Below the pieces are notes generated by a model. The model was not told where the DNA came from. It saw nothing but the letters and a program-made list of their open reading frames with translations, and searched no databases. The position numbers and the translations under genes are program-made. From assembly GCA_903931645.1 (NCBI GenBank), contig CAIZDF010000142.1:1-5752 (forward strand): a DNA stretch of 5,752 bases, given 5' to 3'. This stretch comes from an uncultured Tolumonas sp. (lineage in GTDB: Bacteria; Pseudomonadota; Gammaproteobacteria; Enterobacterales; Aeromonadaceae). This document shows positions 4,947 to 5,752 of this stretch, piece by piece (positions within the stretch are counted from its first letter, which is position 1; the number at the start of each line of letters is the position of its first letter).

Positions 4947-5752
4947 TTGAAACAAAGAATTATAACCGCTTCGATTTTAATCCCATTGGCAATTGGCTGG
5001 CTGTTTTATTTACCAATTGAATATTTTTCGCTGTTAGCTGCCGTATTGTTTTTCCTTGCAGGTAGAGAATGGGGGCGTTTTGCATCCTCTGATTCAGGTT
5101 TGTTTTTCCCTATCAGTTACACAATTGTATTGATGGCGAGTTATTATTTCGCACCATTACGTTCTGTTTTACAGGGATATATAGAGCCATTGATTTGGTC
5201 AGTGTTATTAGCAGGAATCGTATGGTGGGTCTTGGCTTTGGTTATGATTATGCGATATCCAGGATGTGAAACTTGGTGGCGTAATCGCCCCTGGCTACTC
5301 TGGCTATTTGGTTTATCAACGTTGTTACCTTTCTTCTGGTCACTTTTGCTATTACGTGGATATCATTTCCAAAGCGATACAAAAGTTGGCAGCTGGGCGT
5401 TGTTATTCGTAATGTCGCTGGTCTGGGTGGCAGATACAGGCGCTTATTTTACTGGTCGTGCGCTAGGTTCTCGTAAATTATTACCCGCTGTCAGTCCGAA
5501 TAAAACTATCGAAGGATTATTAGGTGGTGTTGGTGCAGCCACATTATTGGCGGTGGTTGTTACTATCAAAAACCATACGGAAATGCAGCAAAGTGTGGCT
5601 ATTATCATCAGCTCGGTATTGGCTGTGTTGGCGTCGGTGTTGGGCGATCTGACAGAAAGCCTATTTAAACGGGTAGCAGGGATTAAAGATTCTGGATCAT
5701 TGTTACCGGGTCACGGTGGTGTTTTGGATCGGATCGATAGTCTGACTGCTGC
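4947..5752 (+). CDS. cdsA: Phosphatidate cytidylyltransferase (C-terminus beyond window)
   Basis: Inner-membrane enzyme that makes CDP-diacylglycerol from CTP and phosphatidic acid, the precursor of all phospholipids in such bacteria. The window holds 268 codons from TTG 4947 without a stop. E. coli CdsA has 285 residues, so roughly 20 are missing. The protein is strongly hydrophobic with about eight likely membrane segments (near 5-22, 28-38, 56-70, 82-103, 117-137, 150-168, 191-206, 217-233). The family signature fills 238-264: Ser238, Lys241-Arg242, Lys247-Asp248, PGHGG (254-258), Asp261-Arg262 and Asp264. ADTGAYFTG (162-170) and GDLTES (233-238) are also typical. SPNKTIEG (183-190) has Ile188 where E. 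coli has Trp (SPGKTWQG). The TTG start fits the family N-terminus. Leucine codons are mainly TTA and TTG, unlike the CTG-rich ribosomal genes, which fits lower expression. It is in an operon with uppS. Confidence 0.95.
   Translation, partial: MKQRIITASILIPLAIGWLFYLPIEYFSLLAAVLFFLAGREWGRFASSDSGLFFPISYTIVLMASYYFAPLRSVLQGYIEPLIWSVLLAGIVWWVLALVMIMRYPGCETWWRNRPWLLWLFGLSTLLPFFWSLLLLRGYHFQSDTKVGSWALLFVMSLVWVADTGAYFTGRALGSRKLLPAVSPNKTIEGLLGGVGAATLLAVVVTIKNHTEMQQSVAIIISSVLAVLASVLGDLTESLFKRVAGIKDSGSLLPGHGGVLDRIDSLTA

Noticed and set aside
1..5752. Mobile element, CRISPR array, tRNA/rRNA, prophage, toxin-antitoxin or defence genes
   Set aside because: I looked for these on both strands and saw none; almost all of the window is occupied by conserved housekeeping genes in a familiar order.

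Overview
This is an ordinary chromosomal housekeeping locus from a gammaproteobacterium. The protein sequences are close to those of Escherichia coli throughout. Two things point away from Enterobacteriaceae. The isomerase gene dxr, which lies between frr and uppS in E. coli, is absent here, and frr is followed directly by uppS and cdsA as in Vibrio-type and Aeromonas-type genomes. The proteins also differ in detail; EF-Ts, for example, is 292 residues against 283. My best guess is an aeromonad-like organism such as Tolumonas, but this rests on remembered sequences and not on a search.

Layout: map (methionine aminopeptidase, minus strand, C-terminus beyond the left edge) is divergent from a plus-strand series rpsB (ribosomal protein S2), tsf (EF-Ts), pyrH (UMP kinase), frr (ribosome recycling factor), uppS (undecaprenyl diphosphate synthase) and cdsA (CDP-diglyceride synthase, cut by the right edge). 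The 310-base gap between map and rpsB holds an extended -10 promoter with a GC-rich discriminator and a structured leader of about 130 nt. The leader matches the gammaproteobacterial rpsB leader (t44/tff RNA), the site of feedback control by S2. Every gap from rpsB to uppS contains an inverted repeat able to form an RNA hairpin. The frr-uppS hairpin is a textbook intrinsic terminator and the rpsB-tsf hairpin is a good attenuator candidate.

The genes fall into two functional blocks. rpsB, tsf, pyrH and frr serve translation and pyrimidine nucleotide supply, with map as a nearby protein-maturation gene. uppS and cdsA, 17 bases apart, start the envelope block (undecaprenyl carrier lipid and phospholipid precursor). 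The strong terminator between frr and uppS marks the boundary.

I found no mobile element, CRISPR array, tRNA, rRNA, pseudogene or unknown protein family. The points worth a second look are regulatory: the S2 leader with its possible pseudoknot, a small leader reading frame ending one base before rpsB, and graded hairpins between genes. There are also two substitutions in conserved motifs of UppS and CdsA. I do not see evidence of a novel biological system.
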